Source: Pseudomonas akapageensis (lineage in GTDB: Bacteria; Pseudomonadota; Gammaproteobacteria; Pseudomonadales; Pseudomonadaceae). From it: DNA of 64,000 nucleotides. Under the pieces are notes generated by a model. The model did no database searches, was not told the origin of the DNA, and saw nothing but the letters and a program-made list of their open reading frames with translations. Both the position numbers and the translations under genes were made by a program. Where the stretch lies: the NCBI RefSeq assembly GCF_011355085.1, contig NZ_VXCP01000036.1:1-64000 (forward strand), written 5' to 3'. Below are positions 1 to 7,615 of this stretch, piece by piece. Positions within the stretch are counted from its first letter, which is position 1. Every line of letters starts with the position of its first letter.

Positions 1-25
1 TGGGGCGAATTATAGAGAGATCCTC

Positions 26-45
26 AGGGGCGTCAACCCCTATTT
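26..45 (+). terminator. Weak hairpin at the left edge
   Basis: AGGGG and CCCCT arms flank a 6-nt loop and are followed by ATTTT on the plus strand. It would suit a plus-strand gene ending just outside the window, convergent with msrQ. Nothing else is readable in the first 44 bases. Confidence 0.35.
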
Positions 46-665
46 TAAGCTTTTGTTACAACCAATGGCTTTTTTGCCCTCAACCGCGGAATCCGCCGCG
101 CAATTGCCGGTATACGTAGCACTAGAAGCACTGCGCCAATACCCGCATAGAGAGACCACTCTTTAAGGTCTGCCCGCACTACCCATAGAAAGTGCAACAG
201 GCCCAAGCCCAATATCAGGTAAACCATACGATGCAGTTTCTTCCAGCCCGCACCCAGGCGTCGCTGACTGTAGCGATTGGAAGTAATCGCCAATGCCAGC
301 AGGCATAGAAAAGCAAGGCTACCGACAATGATATAGGGACGCTTGCGCAGCTCTACCCCCAGTTGCCCCCAATCCAACCCCAGAATGAAGATCGCGTAGG
401 CAATCAAATGCAGAACGACATATGCAAAGCACCACAACCCCAATTGCCGCCTGACAACGATCCAGCCCGCCCAACCGGTCAGCTTCTGCAACGGCGTCAT
501 GCTCAACGTGATCAATAGCAGGATCAACGCGCCCAGGCCCAGGCGATCCACCAGGATCTTGCCCGGATCAGGTCCCAGGGCAAAGGCCCAGGCCTGGTAG
601 AGCCAAAGCAATGGCCAAATGGATGCTGCGAGGAAGACACCCGTACGCCAGAACGGATAACGCAT
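45..665 (-). CDS. msrQ: MsrQ, heme-binding membrane subunit of the MsrPQ methionine sulfoxide reductase
   Basis: Integral membrane b-type heme protein that passes quinone-pool electrons to periplasmic MsrP for repair of oxidised methionines. The 206-residue product has about five or six hydrophobic helices and the ferric-reductase-like transmembrane fold. Candidate heme-ligand histidines lie in VVLHLIAYA (about residue 86) and in KLHRMVYLILGLGLLHF (about residues 144-158). A basic tail (RRIPRLRAKKP) sits on the cytoplasmic side. The start codon overlaps the msrP stop by one base (TGATG), so the pair is translationally coupled. Length and partner match the MsrQ (YedZ) family. Confidence 0.95.
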   Translation of the reverse strand: MRYPFWRTGVFLAASIWPLLWLYQAWAFALGPDPGKILVDRLGLGALILLLITLSMTPLQKLTGWAGWIVVRRQLGLWCFAYVVLHLIAYAIFILGLDWGQLGVELRKRPYIIVGSLAFLCLLALAITSNRYSQRRLGAGWKKLHRMVYLILGLGLLHFLWVVRADLKEWSLYAGIGAVLLVLRIPAIARRIPRLRAKKPLVVTKA

Positions 666-1678
666 CAGTAGTTCTTCCGCAGGTCGAGACCGGCATACAG
701 GGAGGCAACCTCGTCTGCATAACCATTGAACATTTGCGTATCACGCACATTGGGGCTGAACAACCCACTGGGTAAACGCCGCTCACGGGCCTGGGTCCAG
801 CGCGGATGATCCACCGTCGGGTTGACGTTGGCGTAGAAGCCGTACTCATCCGGCGCAATGTTTTGCCAGGTCGTCTTAGGCTGCTCCTCGACCAGACTGA
901 TACGCACGATGGATTTTATGCTCTTGAAGCCATACTTCCATGGCACCACCAACCGCAAGGGAGCGCCATTCTGGTTCGGGAGTTCGCGGCCATACATACC
1001 TACGGCAAGAATGGCCAAGGGGTGCATTGCCTCGTCCAGGCGCAGCCCTTCTATATAAGGCCAGTCGATCAACGAAAAACCCGAGCGCTGCCCCGGCATG
1101 CTGGCGGAATCCTCCAGGGTTTCGAAACGGATGTATCTGGCTTTGGAGGTGGGCTCCACTTGCTTGAGCAAGGCCGAGATCGGAAAGCCTATCCAGGGAA
1201 TGACCATCGACCAGGCTTCCACGCAACGCAGTCGATAGATACGCTCCTCCAACTGATAAGGTTTCACAAAATCTTCCAGCACGTAACGACCGGGTTTACC
1301 CACCTCACCATCGACGACTACGGTCCAGGGCTCGGTTTTAAGTGCACCGGCATTTTGCGCCGGGTCGCCCTTGCCGGTGCCGAACTCATAGAAGTTGTTG
1401 TAGTGGGTCGCGTCCTTGAACGGGGTGATCGCCTCCCCTTTCACGGTGACTGCCTGCCACTGGGTAGCCTTGAGCTTTTCGCTCAACCAGGAAGGTGCGG
1501 CACCCGCTTCGACATCGGCGTAGCGGGACACCTCGGCAGCGCCTGCCCAGGTTGGCAGACTGCCGACAGCCAGGGCCGCCATGGACCCGCCCAACAGCGT
1601 ACGGCGAGAGAGATAGAGTGCTTCGGGAGTGACTTCCGACTCTTTACAGGCGGAGGTTCCGGGTAGCCGGATAAGCAT
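665..1678 (-). CDS. msrP: MsrP, periplasmic molybdopterin methionine sulfoxide reductase catalytic subunit
   Basis: Molybdenum-cofactor enzyme that reduces methionine sulfoxide in periplasmic proteins. At 337 residues it is close to the family's usual length of about 330. The N-terminus carries a twin-arginine signal (SRRTLLGG, residues 24-31) followed by a hydrophobic stretch and a WAGA cleavage region, so it is exported folded by Tat. The cofactor-ligating cysteine is most likely the one in YRLRCVEAWSMVIPW. The ATG has a GGAG Shine-Dalgarno 5-6 nt upstream. That Shine-Dalgarno lies inside the 3' arm of a long hairpin (1682-1727), described separately. msrQ follows with a one-base overlap. 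Confidence 0.95.
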   Translation of the reverse strand: MLIRLPGTSACKESEVTPEALYLSRRTLLGGSMAALAVGSLPTWAGAAEVSRYADVEAGAAPSWLSEKLKATQWQAVTVKGEAITPFKDATHYNNFYEFGTGKGDPAQNAGALKTEPWTVVVDGEVGKPGRYVLEDFVKPYQLEERIYRLRCVEAWSMVIPWIGFPISALLKQVEPTSKARYIRFETLEDSASMPGQRSGFSLIDWPYIEGLRLDEAMHPLAILAVGMYGRELPNQNGAPLRLVVPWKYGFKSIKSIVRISLVEEQPKTTWQNIAPDEYGFYANVNPTVDHPRWTQARERRLPSGLFSPNVRDTQMFNGYADEVASLYAGLDLRKNY

Positions 1679-1681
1679 GAT

Positions 1682-1727
1682 GACTCCGTAGTATTGGCGA
1701 ACTGATGCGCCAATAGACTACGGAGTC
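1682..1727 (-). promoter_or_regulatory. Long hairpin enclosing the msrP ribosome-binding site
   Basis: Two 18-base arms (plus-strand 1682-1699 and 1708-1727) are complementary throughout apart from a 2-nt bulge (bases 1716-1717), with an 8-nt loop. In the msrP-sense RNA the 3' arm contains the GGAG Shine-Dalgarno (complement of 1684-1687), and the stem ends four bases before the ATG. pssA, also on the minus strand, starts downstream of this site's far side, and msrP is read away from it. The structure could be a terminator-like boundary, but there is no T-run. Sequestration of the Shine-Dalgarno is an inference. Confidence 0.6.
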
Positions 1728-1741
1728 CTGCAGAAATTACA

Positions 1742-2599
1742 TCATTCCGCTTTTTTGTGACGACGCAGGCGCAACAGGTACTGCACTGGCCCGGAGGCTG
1801 CGTAGACAAGGAAGATCAACAGCAGGATTCGCGGCGGATCGCTGAAGACCACGGCAAACACCAGCACCACCGCAAGGATCGCCACAAAAGGCACGCGCCC
1901 CTTGAGATCCAGTTCCTTGAAACTGTTGTACTTGATGTTGCTGACCATCAACATGCCCGCGGCTGCGACCAACAGAGCCACCAGGAAGGACAACTTCGAG
2001 CCCTGGATGCCATAGTCGCTGAATGCCCAGACGGTCCCGGCAACCACACCGGCAGCCGCCGGACTGGCCAGGCCGATGAAGAAACGCTTGTCGGCAGTCC
2101 CGACCTGCGTATTGAAACGCGCCAGACGCAACGCGGCACCGGCAACATAGATGAAGGCGACCATCCAGCCCACCTTGCCCATGTCACCCAGCGCCCAGCC
2201 GAACGCCAGCAATGCCGGAGCAACGCCGAAGGCAACCATGTCCGACAGCGAGTCGTACTCGGCGCCGAATGCGCTTTGGGTGTTGGTCATGCGCGCCACA
2301 CGGCCGTCGAGGCTGTCGAGCACCATGGCCACGAAAATTGCGATGGCGGCGAAGGCGAAATACTTGCTCGCTTCGCGCGGATCACCGGCACTCAAGGCGC
2401 TCTGGGCGCTGATCGAGCTGATGATCGAGTAGAACCCGGCAAACAGGTTCGCGGTGGTGAAGAGGTTGGGCAGTAGATAAATGCCGCGGTGCCGCACTTT
2501 GCGGCCGTCGGCGTCATGTCCTTCTTCGACATGTTCATCGATCGGTAGCAGGCTTTCGGCGTCAGAGACCTTGTTCGGCTCTTCGGGACGTTCGCTCAT
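1742..2599 (-). CDS. pssA: CDP-diacylglycerol--serine O-phosphatidyltransferase (phosphatidylserine synthase)
   Basis: Condenses CDP-diacylglycerol with serine to make phosphatidylserine, the precursor of phosphatidylethanolamine. The 285-residue membrane protein has the CDP-alcohol phosphatidyltransferase signature: D98-G99, A102-R103, G112, D116 and D120, the metal-binding aspartates. About seven hydrophobic helices follow a soluble acidic N-terminus. The reading frame extends upstream to 2731, but the ATG at 2599 has an AAGG Shine-Dalgarno 8 nt away, while the ATG six bases earlier is too close to it. Placing pssA beside ilvC is usual in Pseudomonas. Confidence 0.93.
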   Translation of the reverse strand: MSERPEEPNKVSDAESLLPIDEHVEEGHDADGRKVRHRGIYLLPNLFTTANLFAGFYSIISSISAQSALSAGDPREASKYFAFAAIAIFVAMVLDSLDGRVARMTNTQSAFGAEYDSLSDMVAFGVAPALLAFGWALGDMGKVGWMVAFIYVAGAALRLARFNTQVGTADKRFFIGLASPAAAGVVAGTVWAFSDYGIQGSKLSFLVALLVAAAGMLMVSNIKYNSFKELDLKGRVPFVAILAVVLVFAVVFSDPPRILLLIFLVYAASGPVQYLLRLRRHKKAE

Positions 2600-2700
2600 G
2601 GACATTACCTTGCAACGGTGTGAAAGTTTTGACAAGCGTCTGCAACGAGGGTTCGAAGCCAGACGATGAAGCTTATACCAGAACCTGACCACCTTAACGA

Positions 2701-2727
2701 AAAAACGCGGCCGAAGCCGCGTTTTCA
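2701..2727 (-). terminator. Intrinsic terminator after ilvC
   Basis: ACGCGGC and GCCGCGT arms (2706-2712 and 2717-2723) enclose a CGAA tetraloop and are flanked by A and T runs on either side. It lies 18 bases past the ilvC stop and ends the ilvBHC transcript. Confidence 0.85.
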
Positions 2728-2744
2728 TCATTTCGAAAGCAAGA

Positions 2745-3761
2745 TCAGTTCTTGGCTTTGTCGACGATCTTGTTCGCTGCGATCCAAGGCATCATCGAGC
2801 GCAGTTGCTCGCCGATCACTTCGATGCCGTGAGCGGCGTTGTTGCGACGCTTGGCGGTCATCGATGGGTAGCCGGTGGCACCTTCGCTGATGAACATCTT
2901 GGCGTATTCGCCGTCCTGGATGCGCTTCAGAGCGTTACGCATGGCCTGACGGGATTCGGCGTTGATGACTTCCGGACCGGTCACGTACTCGCCGTATTCG
3001 GCGTTGTTGGAGATCGAGTAGTTCATGTTGGCGATACCGCCTTCGTACATGAGGTCAACGATCAGCTTCAGTTCGTGCAGGCATTCGAAGTAGGCCATTT
3101 CTGGCGCGTAGCCAGCTTCGACCAGAGTTTCGAAACCGGCCTTGACCAGCTCGACGGTACCACCACACAGAACAGCCTGCTCGCCGAACAGGTCGGTTTC
3201 GGTTTCGTCCTTGAAGGTGGTTTCGATGATGCCGGTACGGCCGCCGCCCACGCCCGAAGCGTACGACAGGGCTACGTTCTTGGCGTTGCCCGAAGCGTCC
3301 TGGTAGATAGCGATCAGGTCAGGGATACCGCCGCCCTTGACGAACTCGGAACGCACGGTGTGGCCTGGAGCCTTCGGCGCGATCATGATCACGTCGAGGT
3401 CGGCACGCGGAACAACCTGGTTGTAGTGGATCGCGAAGCCGTGGGAGAACGCCAGGGTTGCGCCCTTCTTGATGTTCGGCTCGATTTCGTTCTTGTACAG
3501 CTGGGACTGGAACTCGTCCGGGGTCAGGATCATGACCAGGTCGGCACCGGCAACGGCAGTTGCCACGTCAGCGACTTTCAGGCCGTGGGCTTCTGCCTTG
3601 GCAACGGTAGCCGAACCTTTACGCAGACCGACAGTGACATCCACACCGGAGTCTTTCAGGTTGCACGCCTGAGCGTGACCCTGGGAGCCGTAACCGATGA
3701 TGGCAACTTTCTTGCCCTGGATGATCGAAAGGTCGCAGTCTTTGTCGTAGTAAACTTTCAT
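2745..3761 (-). CDS. ilvC: Ketol-acid reductoisomerase (class I, NADP-dependent)
   Basis: Second common step of valine, leucine and isoleucine synthesis: isomerises and reduces acetolactate or acetohydroxybutyrate with NADPH and Mg2+. The product is 338 residues, the short class I length. A Rossmann GYGSQGHA motif starts at residue 23. The C-terminal knotted domain contains the acidic metal ligands (DLFGEQAVLCGG and the ECLHELKLIVDLMYEGG region). The ATG at 3761 is preceded by AGGGG. An upstream in-frame ATG at 3797 would add twelve residues not typical of the family. It is the last gene of the ilvB-ilvH-ilvC cluster, 51 bases after ilvH. Confidence 0.98.
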   Translation of the reverse strand: MKVYYDKDCDLSIIQGKKVAIIGYGSQGHAQACNLKDSGVDVTVGLRKGSATVAKAEAHGLKVADVATAVAGADLVMILTPDEFQSQLYKNEIEPNIKKGATLAFSHGFAIHYNQVVPRADLDVIMIAPKAPGHTVRSEFVKGGGIPDLIAIYQDASGNAKNVALSYASGVGGGRTGIIETTFKDETETDLFGEQAVLCGGTVELVKAGFETLVEAGYAPEMAYFECLHELKLIVDLMYEGGIANMNYSISNNAEYGEYVTGPEVINAESRQAMRNALKRIQDGEYAKMFISEGATGYPSMTAKRRNNAAHGIEVIGEQLRSMMPWIAANKIVDKAKN

Positions 3762-3812
3762 GAAAAATACCCCTGTTATCTTGGCCGTACAGGCCATTCG
3801 CTAATTTTTGTG

Positions 3813-4304
3813 TTAGATGCTCAGCACTTTGTCGCCACGGGCAATGCCGGTGACGCCACTGCGGACGGTTTCCAGGATGGCCGCGGTGCCGATGGACTGA
3901 ATGAAGCTGTCCAGCTTGTCGCTCGTACCGGTCAGTTGAACGGTATATACGCTGCTGCTGACATCTACAATCTGTCCACGATAGATATCGGTGGTGCGCT
4001 TGATCTCGGCACGTTGAGCGCCCGTTGCCTTGACCTTGACCAGCATCAATTCACGTTCGATGTGCGCGCTTTCCGAAAGGTCGACCAATTTGACCACTTC
4101 GACCAGCTTGTTCAAGTTCTTGGTGATCTGTTCGATCACTTCATCGTGCCCTACGGTGGTCAACGTCAGACGCGACAGGGTCGGGTCTTCGGTCGGCGCC
4201 ACGGTCAGGCTTTCGATGTTGTAGTTACGCTGCGAGAACAGCCCGACCACGCGGGACAAGGCTCCCGGTTCGTTTTCCAACAGCAGGGAAATAATGTGCC
4301 GCAT
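3813..4304 (-). CDS. ilvH: Acetolactate synthase small (regulatory) subunit
   Basis: Regulatory partner of IlvB; it confers valine feedback inhibition and stimulates the catalytic subunit. At 163 residues it opens with an ACT domain (IISLLLENEPGALSRV, residues 4-19), the effector-binding fold, followed by the conserved C-terminal small-subunit domain. The start ATG lies two bases after the ilvB stop, so the two subunits are coupled in translation. An extension to 4334 would overlap ilvB and has no support. Confidence 0.97.
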   Translation of the reverse strand: MRHIISLLLENEPGALSRVVGLFSQRNYNIESLTVAPTEDPTLSRLTLTTVGHDEVIEQITKNLNKLVEVVKLVDLSESAHIERELMLVKVKATGAQRAEIKRTTDIYRGQIVDVSSSVYTVQLTGTSDKLDSFIQSIGTAAILETVRSGVTGIARGDKVLSI

Positions 4305-4306
4305 GA

Positions 4307-6031
4307 TTAGGTCCGCTCCGTCTTGCTCAGCCACATATCGCGCATGGAGCCGTCTTTGATCTGCATCGGGTAGACGTGCTCGCTATTGTCGACCTGGATA
4401 TCGATGAACACCAGTCGATCCTTCATGGCGAAAGCCTCTTCAAGCTTGGGCTTCAGGTCCTTCAGGCTGGTGATGCGGATACCCACATGACCATATGCCT
4501 CGGCCAGCTTGACGAAGTCAGGCAGCGACTCCATGTAAGAGTGCGAGTGACGGCTGTTGTAGCTCATGTCCTGCCACTGACGCACCATTCCCAGCACGCC
4601 ATTGTTCAGGTTGACGATCTTGACCGGCAAATCGTATTGCAGGCAGGTCGACAGCTCCTGGATGTTCATCTGGATGCTGCCTTCGCCAGTAACGCAGGCG
4701 ACATCCTGATCCGGGAAGCTCAGCTTCACGCCCATGGCCGCCGGGAAACCGAAGCCCATGGTGCCCAGGCCACCGGAGTTGATCCAGCGGTTAGGCTTGT
4801 TGAAGCGGTAGTACTGCGCCGCGAACATCTGATGCTGACCAACGTCCGAAGTAACGAAGGCATCGCCGTTGGTGACTTCGCACAGGGTCTCGATCACCGT
4901 CTGAGGCTTGATGACGCTGCCATCGCCCTTTTCGTACGGGAACGTGCCGCGATCGCCGCGCCATTCTTCGATCTGTTTCCACCAGGCGTCCAGTGCCGCC
5001 TGATCTGGCTTCTCGCCGATTTCCTTGAGAGTCGCGACCATTTCGGTCAGGACGCTCTCGACCGGGCCGACGATAGGCACGTCAGCCTTGATGGTCTTGG
5101 AGATCGAAGCCGGGTCGATATCGATGTGAATGATCTTGGCATTCGGGCAGAACTTGGGGGCGCCGTTGATCACGCGATCGTCGAAACGAGCGCCAACAGC
5201 GAGGATCACATCGGCATGGTGCATCGCCAGGTTGGCGGTGTAGCTACCGTGCATGCCCAGCATACCGAGGAACTGGCGATCCGTACCCGGATAGCCACCC
5301 AGGCCCATCAATGTGTTGGTAACCGGCAGGTTGAGCATCTGCGCAACTTCGGTAAGCGCTTGCGAACCGCCGCCGAGGATGACGCCACCACCGGAGTAAA
5401 CGATCGGACGCTTGGCCGCCAGGAGCATTTCTGCTGCCTTGCGGATTTGCCCCGAGTGGCCACGAACAGCCGGGCTGTAGGAACGCAGCTTGACCTTTTT
5501 CGGGTAGACGTATTCGAACTTCTCAGCCGGGTTGGTCATATCTTTCGGGATATCGACCACGACCGGACCAGGACGGCCGGATTGTGCCAGGTAGAACGCT
5601 TTCTTCATGACCTCCGGGATTTCCGAGGCGTGCTTGATCATGAAGCTGTGCTTAACGATCGGACGGGAAATACCGATCATGTCGGTTTCCTGGAAGGCAT
5701 CGGTACCGACCATGGTGCTGGGCACCTGACCGGAGATGATGACCATCGGGATGGAGTCCATATAGGCCGTGGCGATACCGGTAATGGCGTTTGTGGCGCC
5801 TGGACCGGAAGTCACCAGTACCACGCCGGCTTTACCGGTGGCACGGGCATAGCCGTCAGCCATATGGGTCGCCGCCTGCTCGTGACGAACCAGGATATGA
5901 GTCACTTCCGGTTCTTTGAACAGTGCGTCGTAAACATGCAGGAGAGCACCACCAGGGTACCCGTAAATATATTTGACGCCTTCGTCACGCAAAAAGCGGA
6001 CGAGCATCTCACCGCCAGATAAAAGCTCCAC
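4307..6031 (-). CDS. ilvB: Acetolactate (acetohydroxyacid) synthase large subunit
   Basis: Thiamine-diphosphate and FAD enzyme joining pyruvate to pyruvate or 2-ketobutyrate, the committed step of branched-chain amino acid synthesis. At 574 residues it shows YGYPGGALLHVYDALF near the N-terminus, the catalytic glutamate in VRHEQAATH, and the ThDP motif GEGSIQMNIQELST. I chose the GTG at 6031: AGAGG lies 8 nt upstream and the length equals the usual 574. Another GTG three codons earlier (6040) overlaps that Shine-Dalgarno. Often named ilvI in Pseudomonas annotations. A leader of about 260 nt precedes it. Confidence 0.97.
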   Translation of the reverse strand: MELLSGGEMLVRFLRDEGVKYIYGYPGGALLHVYDALFKEPEVTHILVRHEQAATHMADGYARATGKAGVVLVTSGPGATNAITGIATAYMDSIPMVIISGQVPSTMVGTDAFQETDMIGISRPIVKHSFMIKHASEIPEVMKKAFYLAQSGRPGPVVVDIPKDMTNPAEKFEYVYPKKVKLRSYSPAVRGHSGQIRKAAEMLLAAKRPIVYSGGGVILGGGSQALTEVAQMLNLPVTNTLMGLGGYPGTDRQFLGMLGMHGSYTANLAMHHADVILAVGARFDDRVINGAPKFCPNAKIIHIDIDPASISKTIKADVPIVGPVESVLTEMVATLKEIGEKPDQAALDAWWKQIEEWRGDRGTFPYEKGDGSVIKPQTVIETLCEVTNGDAFVTSDVGQHQMFAAQYYRFNKPNRWINSGGLGTMGFGFPAAMGVKLSFPDQDVACVTGEGSIQMNIQELSTCLQYDLPVKIVNLNNGVLGMVRQWQDMSYNSRHSHSYMESLPDFVKLAEAYGHVGIRITSLKDLKPKLEEAFAMKDRLVFIDIQVDNSEHVYPMQIKDGSMRDMWLSKTERT

Positions 6032-6290
6032 GTTGTTCACCTCTAAAACGCCAGAATACCGGCCACTGACAAGGGGTCGGGTCTTAATAGGTTTACTGCC
6101 TAGCAGAGCATGAGCGACGGTGATCGCCGACTACGTCAGCACTGACTGAGCAAGTATTGGGAGCGCCCCAAAGTGTTGCGGGGGTTTCCCACCCAGCGCG
6201 AGGTAACGCGTTGCGGGTGTTACAGGTCGGCGCGGGTGTGCGCCTCATGATCTGCTAAGCGGGTCTGCTTCTGGCAGTCCCTCTACAGCG
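6032..6290 (-). promoter_or_regulatory. Long ilvB leader region
   Basis: About 260 bases separate the proposed ilv promoter from the ilvB start. Short inverted repeats are visible (for example TTGGG/CCCAA around 6157-6171), but there is no strong T-tailed terminator. A 50-codon ORF in the leader is not rich in Ile, Val or Leu codons, so classical attenuation is not evident. The mode of control is unknown. Confidence 0.4.
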
Positions 6291-6298
6291 GACTTCGG

Positions 6299-6327
6299 AT
6301 TGTTCTGATTAGGCAAGCGCAAGTCAA
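6299..6327 (-). promoter_or_regulatory. Candidate sigma-70 promoter for ilvBHC
   Basis: On the minus strand TTGACT (-35; plus 6322-6327) is followed by a 17-base spacer and AACAAT (-10; plus 6299-6304). The -35 matches 5 of 6 and the -10 matches 4 of 6 consensus bases. Confidence 0.5.
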
Positions 6328-6397
6328 GTCATCTTCGCGCTTTCTTCACATCTAGAGCCCTGCGGCTGAAAGGAAAACGTTTGCCAATCGCGATCGT

Positions 6398-6501
6398 CCC
6401 CTCGTTCCCACGCCCTGCGTGGGAATGCAGTGGCAGACGCTTAGCGTCGAGATGCGGAGCGTCAGAGGAGGCATTCCCACGCGGAGCGTGGGAACGAGGG
6501 G
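6398..6501. repeat. REPIN-type palindrome, copy 1
   Basis: Two inverted REP hairpins flank a short middle. The left hairpin begins CTCGTTCCCACGC and continues GCGTGGGAATGC. The right is its mirror, ending GCGTGGGAACGAG, and the outer arms (6398-6413 and 6486-6501) are complementary over 16 bases. The interior holds short GACGC/GCGTC repeats. It lies between the yqcC stop and the ilv promoter. Two relatives occur at 27970-28080 and 36486-36601. This is a non-coding mobile-like repeat mobilised in trans by a RAYT transposase elsewhere, as known for such repeats. Confidence 0.85.
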
Positions 6502-6515
6502 GCACGAGGGAAGGC

Positions 6516-6845
6516 TCAGCGGCTCTGGCTGATCAATTCGTCGAATTGCGCCAGCAATAACTTGAGGTTCCTGCTTTGTGCAGGTTGGTCGGCGTAGACC
6601 ATTTCGGCCATGGCCAGGATCCCGGAAGCATTGGGCAAGGGAAGGTCCTGCTCGAGGATGCTTTTCATGCGTGGCAGGAAAATCCACTGCAGCCACTGAT
6701 CGAAATCCAGGGTATCGACACAGAACGGCTCGACGCTGGCCAGCGCTTCGGCACTGGGCGCCGCTTCACGCCACCAGCCCTGCACGCGCAATTCACGCTC
6801 GATCAGCAGCAGATGCTCGGCCAGGGCAGGTAGGCGCGAATCCAT
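6516..6845 (-). CDS. YqcC family protein (DUF446)
   Basis: Small helical protein of 109 residues matching the YqcC/DUF446 family, which is often found beside tRNA pseudouridine synthase genes; its function is not established. The sequence is rich in Leu and Glu with a conserved-looking DFDQWLQWIFLPRM core (about residues 48-61). It begins at the ATG overlapping the lpoP stop (TAATG), so it is probably co-transcribed with mrcB-lpoP. A longer frame to 6932 would overlap lpoP and is rejected. I infer no catalytic role. Confidence 0.85.
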   Translation of the reverse strand: MDSRLPALAEHLLLIERELRVQGWWREAAPSAEALASVEPFCVDTLDFDQWLQWIFLPRMKSILEQDLPLPNASGILAMAEMVYADQPAQSRNLKLLLAQFDELISQSR

Positions 6846-7600
6846 TACAAGCTGACCTTGGCTTTCTGCCGGGCCAGGGCCGCACCCGCCGAGTCGCCCT
6901 GTTTCTCGCGCGCTTGCGCGATGGTATTCCACAGGCTCGCCTGCAGATCTGGCCGGCCGGCCGCATAACCCTGGGCACGCCGGGCGAACTGCTCGGCCTG
7001 GGCTGCATCCCCTTGCGCCAGGCGTACCTGGGCCAGACGGTACAGCACTTGCGGCTCACGTGGAGCGATGCGCTGGGCGCGTTCCAGACTCGATGCCGCG
7101 CCATTCAAGTCGCCGCCGGCCTGTTGCTGCTGGGCGGTGGTCAACAGCGCCAGAACCGGCCCATCGAGCTGCTCGTCGGCAGACAGACCGCCGCTGTTGG
7201 TGTTGCTGCGCGGAATGCCACTGGGTGCGGAAGTCACCGGCGCCGGCATCGAATAGCTGCTGGTGTTGATCGGAGCAGAATCGATCGGCGCCGAATTGAT
7301 CGGCGTTGTATCGATCGGCGAAGTGCTGATCGGCGCAGAGCTGGTTGGCGCCGGGAAGCTCTGGATCGGCGCAGAACCGGCACCATTGGGCACCATGACG
7401 GTTACGCCGGAGTCTTCAGGGATCGCCTGGGGCCGCTGCGCCGTGTTGGCTTGACGGACAACCTTGCGACCGGCCTGAACGCGCTCGCTATTGGAGACGG
7501 TAGTACCGGAGTCCACTACAGGAATCGAACCACGCTGCACGCTGGCGCAACCCGTGAGCAAAGCCAGCGCAGTCAAAGCAGGAAACAACCACTTGTTCAC
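6845..7600 (-). CDS. lpoP: LpoP-like outer-membrane lipoprotein activator of PBP1b, TPR domain
   Basis: Lipoprotein of 251 residues with a lipobox (LTGC, Cys18), a low-complexity Pro/Ser/Thr linker (about 75-130), and a C-terminal tetratricopeptide-repeat region (about 145-250). In P. aeruginosa the TPR lipoprotein next to mrcB, LpoP, activates the synthase PBP1b from the outer membrane. Position directly after mrcB (15 bases) and domain order support the same role here. The linker contains five tandem pentapeptides of the form SAPID/TSPID encoded by 15-nt DNA repeats (7268-7357). The start is GTG with GAGG 6-7 nt upstream. Confidence 0.85.
   Translation of the reverse strand: MNKWLFPALTALALLTGCASVQRGSIPVVDSGTTVSNSERVQAGRKVVRQANTAQRPQAIPEDSGVTVMVPNGAGSAPIQSFPAPTSSAPISTSPIDTTPINSAPIDSAPINTSSYSMPAPVTSAPSGIPRSNTNSGGLSADEQLDGPVLALLTTAQQQQAGGDLNGAASSLERAQRIAPREPQVLYRLAQVRLAQGDAAQAEQFARRAQGYAAGRPDLQASLWNTIAQAREKQGDSAGAALARQKAKVSL
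7268..7357. repeat. 15-bp tandem repeat in the lpoP linker
   Basis: Successive units begin GATCGGAGCAGAATC, GATCGGCGCCGAATT, GATCGGCGTTGTATC and so on, in phase every 15 bases for five copies plus one degenerate copy starting GGTTGGCGCC. On the coding strand each unit encodes one xxPIx pentapeptide (residues about 83-112 of LpoP). Confidence 0.9.
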
Positions 7601-7615
7601 ATCACACCTCTTTGC

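Noticed and set aside
2805..4310. 501-codon plus-strand frame across ilvC and ilvH
   Set aside because: Spans two well-supported minus-strand genes and shows no family features.
6101..6252. 50-codon ORF in the ilvB leader as an attenuation leader peptide
   Set aside because: It lacks runs of Ile, Val or Leu codons and no T-tailed terminator follows.
6352..6696. 114-codon minus-strand ORF across REPIN copy 1
   Set aside because: Its sequence is made largely of the REPIN repeat and the out-of-frame end of yqcC.
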